From: Hyposmocoma kahamanoa
Taxonomy: Eukaryota; Arthropoda; Insecta; Lepidoptera; Cosmopterigidae
Reading direction: 5' to 3'
Length of the DNA: 64,000 bases
Assembly: GCF_003589595.1 (NCBI RefSeq)
Contig: NW_020653766.1
Coordinates: 775,392-839,391, forward strand
Shown: positions 1 through 10,700 of the stretch, in pieces
Numbering within the stretch: the stretch's first letter is position 1
Layout of the letters: every line of letters begins with the position of its first letter
Translations under genes and position numbers: made by a program
The notes under the pieces: generated by a model
What the model was told of the DNA's origin: nothing
Seen by the model: the letters and a program-made list of their open reading frames with translations, nothing else
Databases searched by the model: none

Positions 1-163
1 TAATGAGAAGAATAGGTACACATCACATTTTCATTCCTGTATCGGCTGAAAAACTGTTCGTCATCCAGTACATCTAAGATATTGCCAGGATCTCTCAGAT
101 ATCTTAAAGGTGCTCTTACACCACGGTAATCATCTTCGTTCTCCATATAATTAGCCATGAAGG

Positions 164-1335
164 CATTGACCTACCAACAAATGGACATCGGGTCTAATAC
201 AAAAACCACGAAAAAAAAAGTCCGAAGTTAACTCATACAAGCGTAGTTACATGTAACGAAATATAAAAAACTAAAACATTTAATTTAAATTGTAACGTCA
301 TTGCAGTACTGCTTAAATTTGCTTACAACAATTCAGGGGCCCCAAAAACACCATATTCAGCTTCGACTGAAAATTACTTGAACACAAGAGTAATGGAATA
401 GCCTTTCTCGTAAATATTAATATTTTTTTTTATATATATGTCGAATTTTGTACAAATTCACTCAAAGGTATAATAAAGAGTTGGGCAGATACATGCATAC
501 AATTATTACTACAAATATGAAAATATGCGTGTACTATAAGAAATGTACCGATACTCTAACTAAACGTAAACTCAAATATCCGTAATTCCGATTTATAACA
601 AAACCGTTACTATTTCGAGTAATTTTGATGCTTTTTACATAGACAAAATTAGCTTTTGTTTTGTAATCTTCGTAAAAACACATTATGAAAATTCGAGCTA
701 ATGTTATTTCGGGCAAATGTATTTTCTGACTTGTGATAGGTAATCCCAAGCCGTAAAACGAGTACAACAATATTTTGTTAGTTATTGCTAACGTTTAATA
801 AAAAAATCATTTTAAAAATAGGATTAAAATCAAAACAACTCTACAGTTTCTTTGTTCTAAGTATTTAAATCGCTTGTGGTTCGAACAATTGAAAATGACC
901 AAGTTTATATAAGCTTCTTGAAACTGGCGTCATGGGTCTCTTTCCATCTTCTGCGCATGTAATGAGTAGAAAAAGGACAGTTAGCTATTTCATTATTTCG
1001 TGTGCTTTTGTAATTTATATTTACGATTCAGTTATATATAAATTATATCTATGAAACTGTACAAAATAACACTTTTAAATGACAACTATGATAACACAAT
1101 ATATATGTGTTTAGTGAAAATATGATACAAAATCCTGTTTTCACACTTTATTGCAGTAATTTTTACAAGTTATTATTTGTACTGCATATATTAGTACTGC
1201 ATGATTGACAACCGCGCTGTCACTCGAACAAACGAAGACTATTGCGCGATTGACGCTCTGTATGCAATTTTAACGCCTTACAGGTGCGTACACTTTTTAG
1301 TGCGAACCCGACGTCCATTTATTGGTAGGTCAATG
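164..1335. mobile_element. hAT-type MITE, copy A, split by an insertion
   Basis: The outer ends form an imperfect inverted repeat of about 32 bp (CATTGACCTACCAA... at the left, its complement at the right). They are flanked by the same 8 bp, CATGAAGG, at 156-163 and 1336-1343, which is the hAT type of target duplication. The left part (164 to about 328) and right part (about 1210-1335) match the two halves of the intact 286-bp copies at 33616-33901 and 53330-53615. About 880 bp of unrelated DNA separates them. No coding capacity, so non-autonomous. Confidence 0.85.
329..1210. other. Insertion of unknown type inside MITE copy A
   Basis: This AT-rich segment is absent from the two intact MITE copies. 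The join falls between the GCTTAC at about 327 and the CGCTGTCACTCG at about 1213. I see no inverted termini, poly-A tail, tRNA-like head or convincing ORF, so the element type is unknown. It must be younger than the MITE. Confidence 0.6.
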
Positions 1336-1343
1336 CATGAAGG

Positions 1344-2574
1344 CATCAAAGTCGTTCATTTTAAAAGTATTTTAATTCAAATTTATAAACCAAAACAAAA
1401 AAGTAGGTAAACACGTAAAATAAAAAATGTCGGAGCAACTCAAGAGAAAACGCAAATAACCAGTGATAAAAATGTTAAAATATTTCCAAGTCAGACTTAA
1501 AACAGCTAAAGATCGATTTTATACAAGTGCTACTTAACTCGAACCTGAGACCGAGTTAAGGTTGAGCTTAGACATAAAAATCATTCTTAAATACCAATTA
1601 TTGACTTAAGTCGCGCTTGAGACTTTTTTATGCTTAAGTCGGACTTACTTATTACATATCTTGGTCTGTTTTTTATTAAGTTTTGGCTTGGATACAAGTC
1701 CTTTGAGCCATGTCTTTGTTTAATTATCGGAATCCTCAGTAATATTTTCCATTGCGATTCTAATACATTATGTTTTCACTTTCTCTTAAATAGTAAACTT
1801 AGTTCACTTATTTGGGTTTGTTAAATAGTCTTAAGCGGCGGGAGTTAATAATTATAAAAGTGTGAAAGTGAAAAACTTTCACTTAAATCACATTATTTTA
1901 TTTTAACTTATTGGAAGACCAATCTTACAGAGTAAAAACTGAAATAATAATCGAGAGCCAATTTTGGGTCTTCACCTACAGACACACATTAAATGGACGA
2001 GCATTCAATTATAACTATATAACTACTAACTATACTATATACATTTTCGCGACATTTACTAATTACCTACTCGCCAAAAAACTACTAATAAGACGCTTCA
2101 CCGTTGCAACACTAGTGTTAAAAAGGTCAATCTTGGACAATTTATGGAAGCTATTACTCGCACGTACGAGATATGAATTCCGCCAAAAAATCGAAGAGGC
2201 CAGAGGTACGCAGAAAAGCGAATTTAGCACAAGTGACTTTGGAGGCGCTCTAGGAGAAGTCTTGGGTATATCCTATCTTCTATCACTTTGAACAAAAACT
2301 TTGAATTCGTAATTAATGGAATTTTCAGGATTTTGGTTTAAAATAAGGAATAAAATAAAATTAATCTTTGTAAAAACTGTACTCGGAACTTCAAAAGCCC
2401 GCCATTTTGTCCTAATTTGGTCTTAAAATGTCACGTTACACGAGGCGACTTTTAGCATCGATGCAAACGAGATGCGAGCGCGCGACTGCATCAATACAAA
2501 CGCATGTTTGCACCGCTACACTTGCGATTAGCGACCGCATGCTGAACATCGCCGTGTGTAACGTGACTTAAACA
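1344..2574. other. AT-rich intergenic sequence, nothing recognised
   Basis: Only short ORFs without recognisable protein features. A loose set of related words built on CTTAAGT/GACTTAAG occurs at about 1490-1650. No gene, RNA or intact element can be supported. Confidence 0.5.
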
Positions 2575-3300
2575 CGGCACTTGCCATTCCAAAACAAAAT
2601 CACAGGTTCAATCCTTGCCAGAGGCTTATACTACACCAGCTTGTGCTTTGCCCGGAAAGGTAAAGAAAATATCTAGAAGAAATGGAATTGTATTGCAGTG
2701 ACCGAAAGAGAAAACCGTTGAACATGTTTCAGTGCGGTGGAAAATTGAATTCTAATTTCGTGCAAATAGAATTTTCAAAGTAATAATGTTTACAAACATT
2801 GCAGTGGCGGTAACCGAAAAACCAACATTTTATTGTATTGCACCAGACAATTTTAACTACCTACAAATAGTACTACTTTTCAAAATACTTACTCAGCTAA
2901 AGTTTGTCAGCAAAATGACTTTTCTCTTTTCCGTAAAAATTTGTTTGCTGTTATGTAGAATTTTCTCGCTGTTGAAGACTTCAAACAAAACACGTGACTG
3001 CAAACATTTCTAATATCAGAAAATTTCAGAACTTTACAAACACAAACCACAGAATCTTAACGCTCTAAATCACACAAAACGCACGCATACTGACATAAAC
3101 AAACGCATATTCGCCGTTAATGTACATAACTTTATCTCGTGTAACAGGGCGCTAACAATACTTGCAAATGAGAATGAGTTTATTAATGCATTTCAGCTCA
3201 TCGCTATAGCATTCACTCAGAAAAACATCATAGTCTGACAACAAAAAATGGTTGCGGTTTTGTCAAAACGTCACTGTAACTTGCGGGCATCAAACACAGG
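2575..3300. repeat. Diverged duplicate of the DUF229 3' flank (copy 1)
   Basis: Several collinear blocks match 15165-16050, which covers the 3' end and downstream flank of the DUF229 gene. Examples: the block at about 2600-2690 (ATCACAGGTTCAATCCTTGC) matches about 15190-15290; the CTACCTACAAATA block at about 2858 matches about 15597; the ACAGAATCTTAACGCTCTAAA block at about 3050 matches about 15842; and the gene end at 3155-3275 matches 15910-16040. The order is kept, so this is a segmental duplication, not chance. The other copy carries extra sequence around 15300-15530. Confidence 0.75.
3155..3275 (-). pseudogene. Broken 3' end of a DUF229 gene
   Basis: Read on the minus strand, this matches the last 40 or so codons of the intact DUF229 gene at 15898-17832 (the stretch around FLRNRDQFLVSEYD). 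It has an in-frame TGA where the intact gene has CGA, and small indels that shift the frame. The rest of the gene is not present upstream; similarity stops at about 3280. It is therefore a partial, non-functional copy. Confidence 0.7.
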
Positions 3301-4098
3301 GGCGGATGTTAAAGCATGAAGCCTTTATTTTGTTTCTCATCACTTTAGTGCCCCAAATAAATCCCTCGGGATTTTTTTGCCATCACAGCCATGAGCGGTA
3401 ATGACTTTTCTTTTAATTTGTAGCACGACATTCTTCCTTACATAGGTCAGGTTCAGGCAAGGAGGTTACTTAGGTTCAAAATTTAAACATTCGTTTAAAA
3501 TGTTATCTAAACAGAAATTTAATTGCAAGTCAGCCACATACTACCTATATATTTAATAGTAAGAATTGATTTTAATTGTTTCCTGTACAAAATTTAGCAA
3601 TTTTTTTACAATCTATCATGGCTAAGCACCATTTTTGTTCGAGTTGTAATATCTATAGAACAATAGCTAGCTGACCATCTGTTGATGAAAAAAGAACCGC
3701 CGTTTGCAAATATTGAGTTGAGTATTCATGTACAAGTAATAAACGATGAAAACAGACGATAAAAGAAACAAAACTCGAGTTTTTTATAGTCCTCAGCCTT
3801 AGGCTTCGGGCTTTTAATAGGCCCTCCTTAGTGATATCTTATTTACCGTCCGTAATACGCATAGATTTAGTATGCAATGTTTTTCCATCCTATAAGCAAT
3901 GTAGGTACTAATAATCCTAATGTAAAGTAGATTTCCTTTACTTGTAACTTGTCACTTCCTATATTTTTTTCTATCCTCTATGGTTAACACTGAAATCTAG
4001 ACAGATAAACAACAATTAGAAGCTCCTCAAAATCGTCTATGGTTTTAAAGTTCATGGTTATAGTCTTAGAGGATGGAAAAAAAAGGGTTATAGTTATT
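3301..4098. other. Intergenic sequence, nothing recognised
   Basis: AT-rich DNA without a supportable gene. The word TCCTCTATGGTTAAC and similar short repeats occur at about 3970-4080, but no element boundary could be drawn. Confidence 0.4.
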
Positions 4099-5109
4099 AA
4101 CTTAATAACGTGTATAAAATATTGCAAATGATGTGTTATAAAGTATTTATTACAAAAGGTCTTAGACTATGGAAACTAAAGGAAATCTTATGTTGAGATA
4201 TATAAATCAGACGTTATATGTACATGATGCATTTCGATATCGGAAAAAAAAACATGTTATTGTCTTTGTTTAACTATTGCGTGCCGTCTTAAGCCAAAAG
4301 AGATAGCATTACATTGGTCTGTGTCAAACACGGGAATCGAAAATACGTAACGTCATCTTAAATGCCAACTATGTCCATTTCGCAGTACATGAGGTACATG
4401 TTACGGTTGTCAAAGGGAAGTACATCAAATGTGAAAACAAATGTTTTTCCAAGTATTTTATTGAATTATTCGCATCTATTGTAATAAAATGGACAAAAGT
4501 ATTGACAGTGACAACAATTAAGTATTAATGAGAATTCGTTGCTGCAGCATTACGGGATGTGGCATTTGAAAAAGCGAAGATCGACCGAATGTAACATTAT
4601 ACAGTCACGTGTTATTTTTCTGACTATAAATCACAGAAAAGCCGAAATATCTCATGTAATTAGACATATTTATGTAGTTTATTCATAAATTTTGCCAAAT
4701 TTTGCTTTGGTTTCTTCAGATTGCCTGTTTGTTTGTATATTTTGATGATTGTTGTTAACGCTTATTTTGGGATAGTGTTGTTCTTGAAAGCGTACATAAT
4801 ATTATCGATATTCTTTTATTAAAATAATTCACTTCGAGGTTTTTATTATTTTATTATTATTATTTTTACTATTTCAAGTTTGTAGGTATACTCAGGACAA
4901 CTCTAATTCCTTCCAGGAGGCGGCCCGATTATTCTGGAGGTGGTAAAACTTTCTGAGTATTTTAAATTTCTTATCAAGGGGGTCAATTTGGATGCATTAA
5001 TTTAAGAATAGGTAAAAGCCAGTGTGTGAATATGAAGGAAATGTGATGTGAAATCAGCCTGCAAAATTTGTATATGCAATCCATGTTTTGCGTTTCAGTA
5101 ACTTTGTGC

Positions 5110-5500
5110 TTTAAGATATGAGTTTGAGAAAGTAAGGCGACGATATGGACTTTTATCCATTATTGTTGAACCCGTCCTGTTAAGAATATAAATTGCAGCG
5201 TTGACTAACTCTGTCCAAAGCCCTTGGGGCAAGTCTTTCGCATGCATCATAGCTCTCGCAGCTTCGACAATGATTCTGTTTTCTCTTTATACAGAACCGT
5301 TTTATTGCGGCGTATATATTGTCATTCTTTGACGAATACCATTGTCTTCCAGTATTTTCTTTATGGTCTGATTATCAAACTCTCCACTGTTATCAGACAG
5401 TAACTCCTGTACTTTGTGTCCTGTTGCTTTTATTTCAGCTAACATCAGTTTCAACTTCTGGCTTACTTCTGATTTTTGTCTCATCAGGTGCACATAACGA
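5110..5500 (-). pseudogene. Copia integrase core fragment
   Basis: One frame carries the integrase-core segment around LLSDNSGEFDNQTIKKIL, which includes the second catalytic Asp region. After a frame break the minus strand continues at about 5290-5160 with an ARAMMHAKDLPQGLW-type stretch and an AAIYILNRTG stretch, typical of the Copia integrase end. The usual NG.AER segment is damaged at the break. Non-functional. Confidence 0.8.
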
Positions 5501-5550
5501 AATTTCGAAAATATATCCTTAAAGAGAACAAAATACCTAAATTCGGAAAT

Positions 5551-5727
5551 CTAAAATCTGAAGGGGCCACAAACATCTGCATGTATGAGCTCTCCGACTT
5601 CAGTAGCTTTTCTTCTAGTTCCAAATTTCATTTTGTGTGACTTTCCATATATACAACCTTCACATAACGCACTGTCCTGCTTCAACTTTATTCCTAACTC
5701 TCTTTCCAAAACTTTCTTTACTAAAAG
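5551..5727 (-). pseudogene. Copia pre-integrase zinc-binding fragment
   Basis: The translation holds CEGCIYGKSHKMKF followed by GELIHADVCGPF. This is the usual junction between the HHCC zinc region and the first catalytic Asp of Copia integrase. The sequence upstream on this strand switches abruptly at about 5728 into a Penelope-like reverse transcriptase, marking the insertion edge. The open frame across the junction is accidental. Confidence 0.75.
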
Positions 5728-5990
5728 AATTAAGATGGTCCAAGAAAGAAAGTATGCTATCTTTAGGTAATATTGTGAAAGTATCCTCAACGTACCGTTT
5801 GAAAATCTTCGGCCTAGCTGGGGCCACGGGTAAAACTCGCTCCTCGAAGTCTTCCATGAAAATATCGGCAACAACGGTAGACACCGGGGAGCCCATCGCT
5901 ATACCGTCAATTTGTAGGTAGAATTCATTATTCCACAATAGATAGCCTGATGTTAGGCAGTGTTCTAATTATTCTGCATATTCAATGGAT
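5728..5990 (-). pseudogene. Penelope-like reverse transcriptase fragment
   Basis: The frame contains FYLQIDGIAMGSPVSTVVAD followed by FKRYVEDTFTIL. These match the PLE RT motifs around AMGSPLS and the catalytic YVDD box; here the box reads YVED, so the first catalytic Asp of the pair is changed to Glu. Only motifs around these two boxes remain, and a stop lies upstream at about 5970. It is a dead fragment of a normally 700-900-residue protein. Confidence 0.8.
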
Positions 5991-6131
5991 ACATTATGTT
6001 CCCTTAGCATTCTACGTACTTTGTAAAATTAAAAATTAGGTATATAATTAATAACCATTGTAACTATAGTGAAAAAATAGGGTTTGCATCAATATTAGAC
6101 ATAACTGGTTGAAGACTGTACCACCTCAGTC

Positions 6132-6173
6132 AACCGTGACCATGGGACCTGTAAAGGGCCCGAAACGTCGGTT
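6132..6173 (+). ncRNA. PLE terminal motif with hammerhead-like layout
   Basis: Order of parts: AACC (6132-6135), core GTGACCAT (6136-6143), a stem GGGACC/GGGCCC with loop TGTAAA (6144-6161), GAAA (6162-6165), CGTC (6166-6169), and GGTT (6170-6173) which pairs with AACC. This matches a type-I hammerhead ribozyme with a minimal ACGT stem III and GTC as the cleavage triplet. The core differs from CUGAUGA and has one extra base, so activity is an open question. Confidence 0.45.
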
Positions 6174-6303
6174 TGTTTGAAAAAACAAATATACGCGATT
6201 TAAATCCGGAAAAATAGTGTCATTTCCTATGTGTAATAATCGCGAAAACCTAAGAACTCGATATCATTTAGGGTAATTACTTGCTTGTTGTTTGCAACGT
6301 CGG

Positions 6304-6660
6304 TCAGTACCGACAATTTGCCTTTACCAATTGCTTGAACTGTCTCTCATTCGCAGTTGTTACCGCGTATGTACCTTCAAAATCTTCAAATGTTTCAAAA
6401 AGATCACGCCTATAAGTAACATGGCTCGTAGCTCCGTTGTCAACAAACCAATTATCATAATCTACGTTTGAACTTTTGTTGTCAAAAGCCATGACTCATG
6501 TTTACGTTCGTGCGTGGATCACCCTTAGAACTTGATGGTTTCTGTTTGGGCGGACGTCTATCGGTAATCCACTTAGAGCATCCTTTGACTCTAGGGTCGA
6601 TCTCACCGCAATACTGACATTTTTCTTTATCTCTTTTATTACATGGTTTCTTATTCTTCT
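6304..6660 (-). pseudogene. Copia protease and zinc-knuckle fragment
   Basis: The frame at 6492-6304 reads WFVDNGATSHVTYRRDLF. This is the D-x-G-A-(T/S)-x-H active site of Copia aspartic proteases with one residue changed (DNGAT rather than DSGAS/T). Further upstream on the same strand (about 6655-6520) is KEKCQYCG...KGC, a nucleocapsid zinc knuckle that has lost its His. The frame breaks after 6304. Confidence 0.75.
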
Positions 6661-6947
6661 TTAGTTTAGACTTTGTTCCTTACACGTAAAGAGCTTCCAT
6701 ATTGTCTTCATTCTTAGAAGATAGTGCTTTCTCGTGAGCAGTTGGCTTGTTATCTATTGTTCGATTAGACTATGACATTAACAACCAGCTGGATTTAAAT
6801 GCGAACTGGCAGTTCTTCAGGCAGTGTGTCCAAAATTTTACAAATGAGGAACGTTTCTGATAAATCACCTTGTTTTGACTTTAGTAATTCTTGCGTTAGC
6901 GAAAACCACATATTCTTTATTTTTGACAAGTGGTTAACTATGTCACC

Positions 6948-7283
6948 TTAAGTTAATTTCTTATAGCCAAAGAATTCCAAGCAGAGGTCATAAGCTCGAT
7001 CTTCTGACATTCCATCATACAAGCGGTGCAGTTCTAACCATACCTCTCTAGAATTAGAATATCGCATAGCTTCCTGAAGGTTACCATCTGACAGATTTGT
7101 AGTTATTACTAGCAACGCTATACAGTCTCCCTTTTGATAGGTCTGCAGTTGCTTCTCGTAATCAGCTCTCTCATTTGAGGTAGCATTCGATGCTAATATA
7201 GGTCTGCTAACATTACCTTCCACAATATCTAGTCCCCTAATCCTCTCTGAGCTATAATTAATTTGTACGTCCATGTCGTCCAA
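6948..7283 (-). pseudogene. Copia gag (UBN2-type) fragment
   Basis: About 111 residues with the segments YQKGDCIALLVITTNLSDG and REVWLELHRLYDG. The first resembles the Copia gag stretch around W..D..A...I...L, and the second the W..L...Y region. The coding sequence stops soon after, and the strand carries further gag-like sequence in other frames down to about 6770. The upstream edge is close to the putative primer-binding site. Confidence 0.7.
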
Positions 7284-7417
7284 TTCCTATCGTCGAGCAG
7301 ACCAACTTGCATTTCGGTCACTTCAAAAACGATTTGTCCATTTTTGCTACTTAATTATCAAGGGTGAACTCCCGACATTCCTTTCTTTATAAGGGTCTTT
7401 AACGCTTTGCTACCATA

Positions 7418-7768
7418 TTAACGTAATAACGTGAATCTATATTGCAAACGATATTTTTTAAAGTATTTATTACGAAAGGTACACAATTGACAGAGATGTT
7501 AGGAAAATATGTAGTTGCTAGGATACATAAACGACAAAGCATGCAGTCTTCTTAACATAATGTTTTTTCCAAATACTTGGCATTTCATGAAGAGGCTGTA
7601 CGGTAAAACTTTTGCCTACCTAAATAAATGGGTGAAAACTCGAAAAAAAAAGATTTGTTTTGATGTTTGTTTACATCTTCATTTTCTACTGTATTTTTCT
7701 AATTTTTATTATCAGTTACTAGTCATATAACTTACAATTTTTAAATATAATTAAGGCAATTCAATAAA
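7418..7768. promoter_or_regulatory. 5' flank of the WSCD-family gene, part LTR remnant
   Basis: The first 70 bp resemble 4099-4165 and may be an old Copia LTR end. The rest is AT-rich and runs directly to the start codon at 7769. No TATA box or initiator stands out, and an upstream 5' UTR exon cannot be excluded. If the LTR reading is right, an LTR remnant lies within 350 bp of this gene's start. Confidence 0.3.
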
Positions 7769-10700
7769 ATGTTGCTTCCTTTTATAATCAGTTCAATTAA
7801 ACATTTTGTAATATCAAAGCAAAGGACAAAACCCCGTCAAATCATCGCATCTGTATTGCTCATGTCTATGTTATTCACATCATACGTTTTTATTACAAGT
7901 CTAGATGAAAGGTACTTCAGGTTGCCACTGCAAGATATTCCAACAGTCGAATGGTGTAAGGAGCTAAGAAACATATCAGAACCTCGTAATCCAGTGTGTT
8001 TGATCTCGGGGCCTGGAAGTGGCAACACTTGGCTTCGATACCTTTTGCAACAAGCTACTGGTAAACACAAAGTGCATTTATTCGAGTTTATTATTCTACT
8101 ATTAAACTATAGCGGTGTCTTTAAACCATTCGTGAAAACCACCGAATACATCAAAACTAATTCCATATACCTACGTAGTCTAGCCAGGGCTCCGTCACTC
8201 GCTCAAGGTTACACGATAAGTGCCTACCACTGAGTGCGCCGACGTCGACGCAAGCGCTCATACAAGACTCATTTATGAACATTCGGTTCCGCTTGAATGC
8301 ACACCGCGGGCAATGTTATTTACATTAGTCAGATTTAGTAGGCTATTATAGCGTAGATATTTTCGATTTTGTATAAGAGTGTATGTATTACGTAGTAACT
8401 ATTAGGTGATCTGAGGTTCAGCACAGGCAATACGTAAAATATTGCGTTTTTCTACGTGATCGTGAAGGAACCTGTTATTTCTATACCATATACATGATAC
8501 AATACAAGCAATGCGTAAAATATATTTCCATTTTTTTCACAAAAGCTGTCCAAGATACCATCATCCATCGATCCATCTATCAAACTAAATACTATATACG
8601 ACTCAGGAAATATTTTAATGATTGAATATCATAATAGTTTTTACTAACAAGATATTCGTATATTTTTTGTGAAAATACTCTACCCGTTTATAATTATTAT
8701 TGATACAAAGATCAAATAACACAAAGAAACTATGTATAACTGTACATTGTACTCTATACTCACTGTTCACATACCCTGTATCAGCAATTTTATGAAAAAG
8801 CAAATGCAATATTTTTGCTTAAGTTATACAGCCGTGGCAACAACGTTAATGAACTGCGAAAGAGTGATTCACGAAACCTTATTTCACTAAGAATCACTTG
8901 CAAGTACTACTGCGTATTTGAGGTAGACAAAGTAGATAGCGACCTTCATACACCCTTCAGTACAGGCAATAAAGCCATTTTAATTTAACCTGCTGCTGTA
9001 TCTTGGTGTTAATTTGCCGTTGTTGCAATGTCTAAAGTGGCAATATAATACTCGTTAAGTTCTAGCAGTCATCAATCACCCTACCAGGTTAGCTCATATA
9101 GTTTAACTACAACGACGTCTAATTGACGATGCATTTAAATATCTACGCACAAAGCTGTACATGATCGTTCGGGATCTACCTCTCTCACTGAGTTACAGAT
9201 CAAGTCAGCTTAAATTTGTCTATTATTTTTCTTATTTTTATACATTTTAGAAAACGTCACAGTATACAAATGTACCGGGTTATTTGTACATACAATCCTA
9301 ATAACCTAGCAGGATTATATTATTAGCATAATTTTGTTCCGTGACTTTAAAAAAAATATGCTAAACATTTAGAAATGTCATAAAAATGTTTAAATTTTAT
9401 TTCAGCTGTTTGGTCATCATAAAAAAGATCTAACTAATATAACCATTCTCCAGGTATAATAACAGGGTCAGTGTACAAGGATGAATCTCTACTAATGCAA
9501 GGGTTCCCGGGTGAATCCCGCAAAGATGGTTCCGTGCTGCTTGTGAAGAGCCATGGGCCTATGGATTTCACCTCAAACTTGGTCCAATTCGACTCCGTCG
9601 TACTGCTCATTCGGAATCCAAAAGATTCTATACTGGTATCACTGCTTGGTTTATGAAGTTTAGGATATAGTCCATCAAACATGACAGCAGTCTCTAAAGC
9701 CCCCTTTCTTCAACATACAGGTTTCCTTTAAAAGGTCTTCTACACCTTAGAGGCATGGATACGCATGAAGACAGTCAGCTAGCTAAACTCTGAATGCTTT
9801 GCAATGCTACTGAAAGATTTTCCAAAAACTATTTTTTGAAAGTGCGTCTGCAGAAGAACCAGCTTATCGACTGTAGACACATTTTTTTAAAGCAACTGGC
9901 ACCTTATATTTTAAAATGGTTCTGATTTTGAAACTTTAGCAGGCGTAGGCAAAACAACCTATGAAAGTTTTATAGCAAGTCGGGTAAGTAATAAACGGGT
10001 AGACTCGAGGCGTAATAAAAAAATAAGCGGATTTTTTGATCTTGAACTGTATAAATACATTCGTCACAATTTTTTTGCTATATTGTATTTGTGCACATGT
10101 CCCTAACATACGATGGCAAGAGCACATATATTAATTTACTTTGTTGCTGGCAATCGAAATGGTTACATGTGATTAACCAGTCATCGTTTTATATTTGTAA
10201 TAACAATGGAATAAAGAATTGGCCTAAAATTCTGCCTTAGAAATGAATTAAAGTACAGCATCACATTAAAAATGTTAAATGTTGCATTGGGGGAATGTTC
10301 AGTGAATAAATTTAGAAATGGTACAAACATTTTAAACAGGGTAGTTAAGACAATGACAGAAGGCTCGTCTTCCTGGATGTCCTAGCACATGAACAACCGA
10401 TTATAACACCAAAAATGTAAAGAAAATAGTTAGGGGCAATCACTATTAGAAAGGTTAGAGGAGACCTGATGAGCTTGGAATGCCATTTAGCTCTAGCGAA
10501 ACAATTTTTACGGATATTTTGGGTTTGAAAAAACAACAAAAACAACCATTGTCCCAAATTTTTTCCAGATCAGAAACGATACTGTTATGAAGCCTCTGCT
10601 GCTACTTTCACCACACATACCTCCCTGTAGTTGCTTCCTATTTTCAAAACTGGAAAAACAATAAAAGGATGACGCTTTTTTAATATTGATGAGACAAAGA

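Larger units (their letters stand above)
5728..6254. mobile_element. Penelope-like element insertion with internal inversion
   Basis: The left part (about 5728-5990) encodes a PLE reverse transcriptase on the minus strand. The right part (about 6010-6254) is a PLE terminal region on the plus strand, nearly identical to 40250-40455. The two parts therefore sit in opposite orientation, a rearrangement often seen in PLE copies. The insertion interrupts a Copia element on both sides. The right end falls near the CCTAAGAACTC shared by other copies. Confidence 0.75.
4099..7417 (-). mobile_element. Degenerate Ty1/Copia LTR retrotransposon
   Basis: On the minus strand the order is gag (7283-6948), a zinc-knuckle-like stretch (about 6660-6520), protease (6492-6304), the zinc-binding pre-integrase part (about 5727-5560) and integrase (about 5500-5110). 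That is the Copia order, but reverse transcriptase and RNase H are missing. A block of about 70 bp at 7418-7490 resembles 4099-4165 and may be what remains of the LTRs. The word TGGTAGCAAAGC next to it (minus, about 7405-7416) resembles a tRNA-Met primer site. A Penelope-like fragment interrupts it at about 5728-6254. Multiple stops and frameshifts make it dead. Confidence 0.75.

Noticed and set aside
1911..2291. 126-codon plus-strand ORF
   Set aside because: Low-complexity, no motif, no neighbours supporting a gene; length is possible by chance at this scale.
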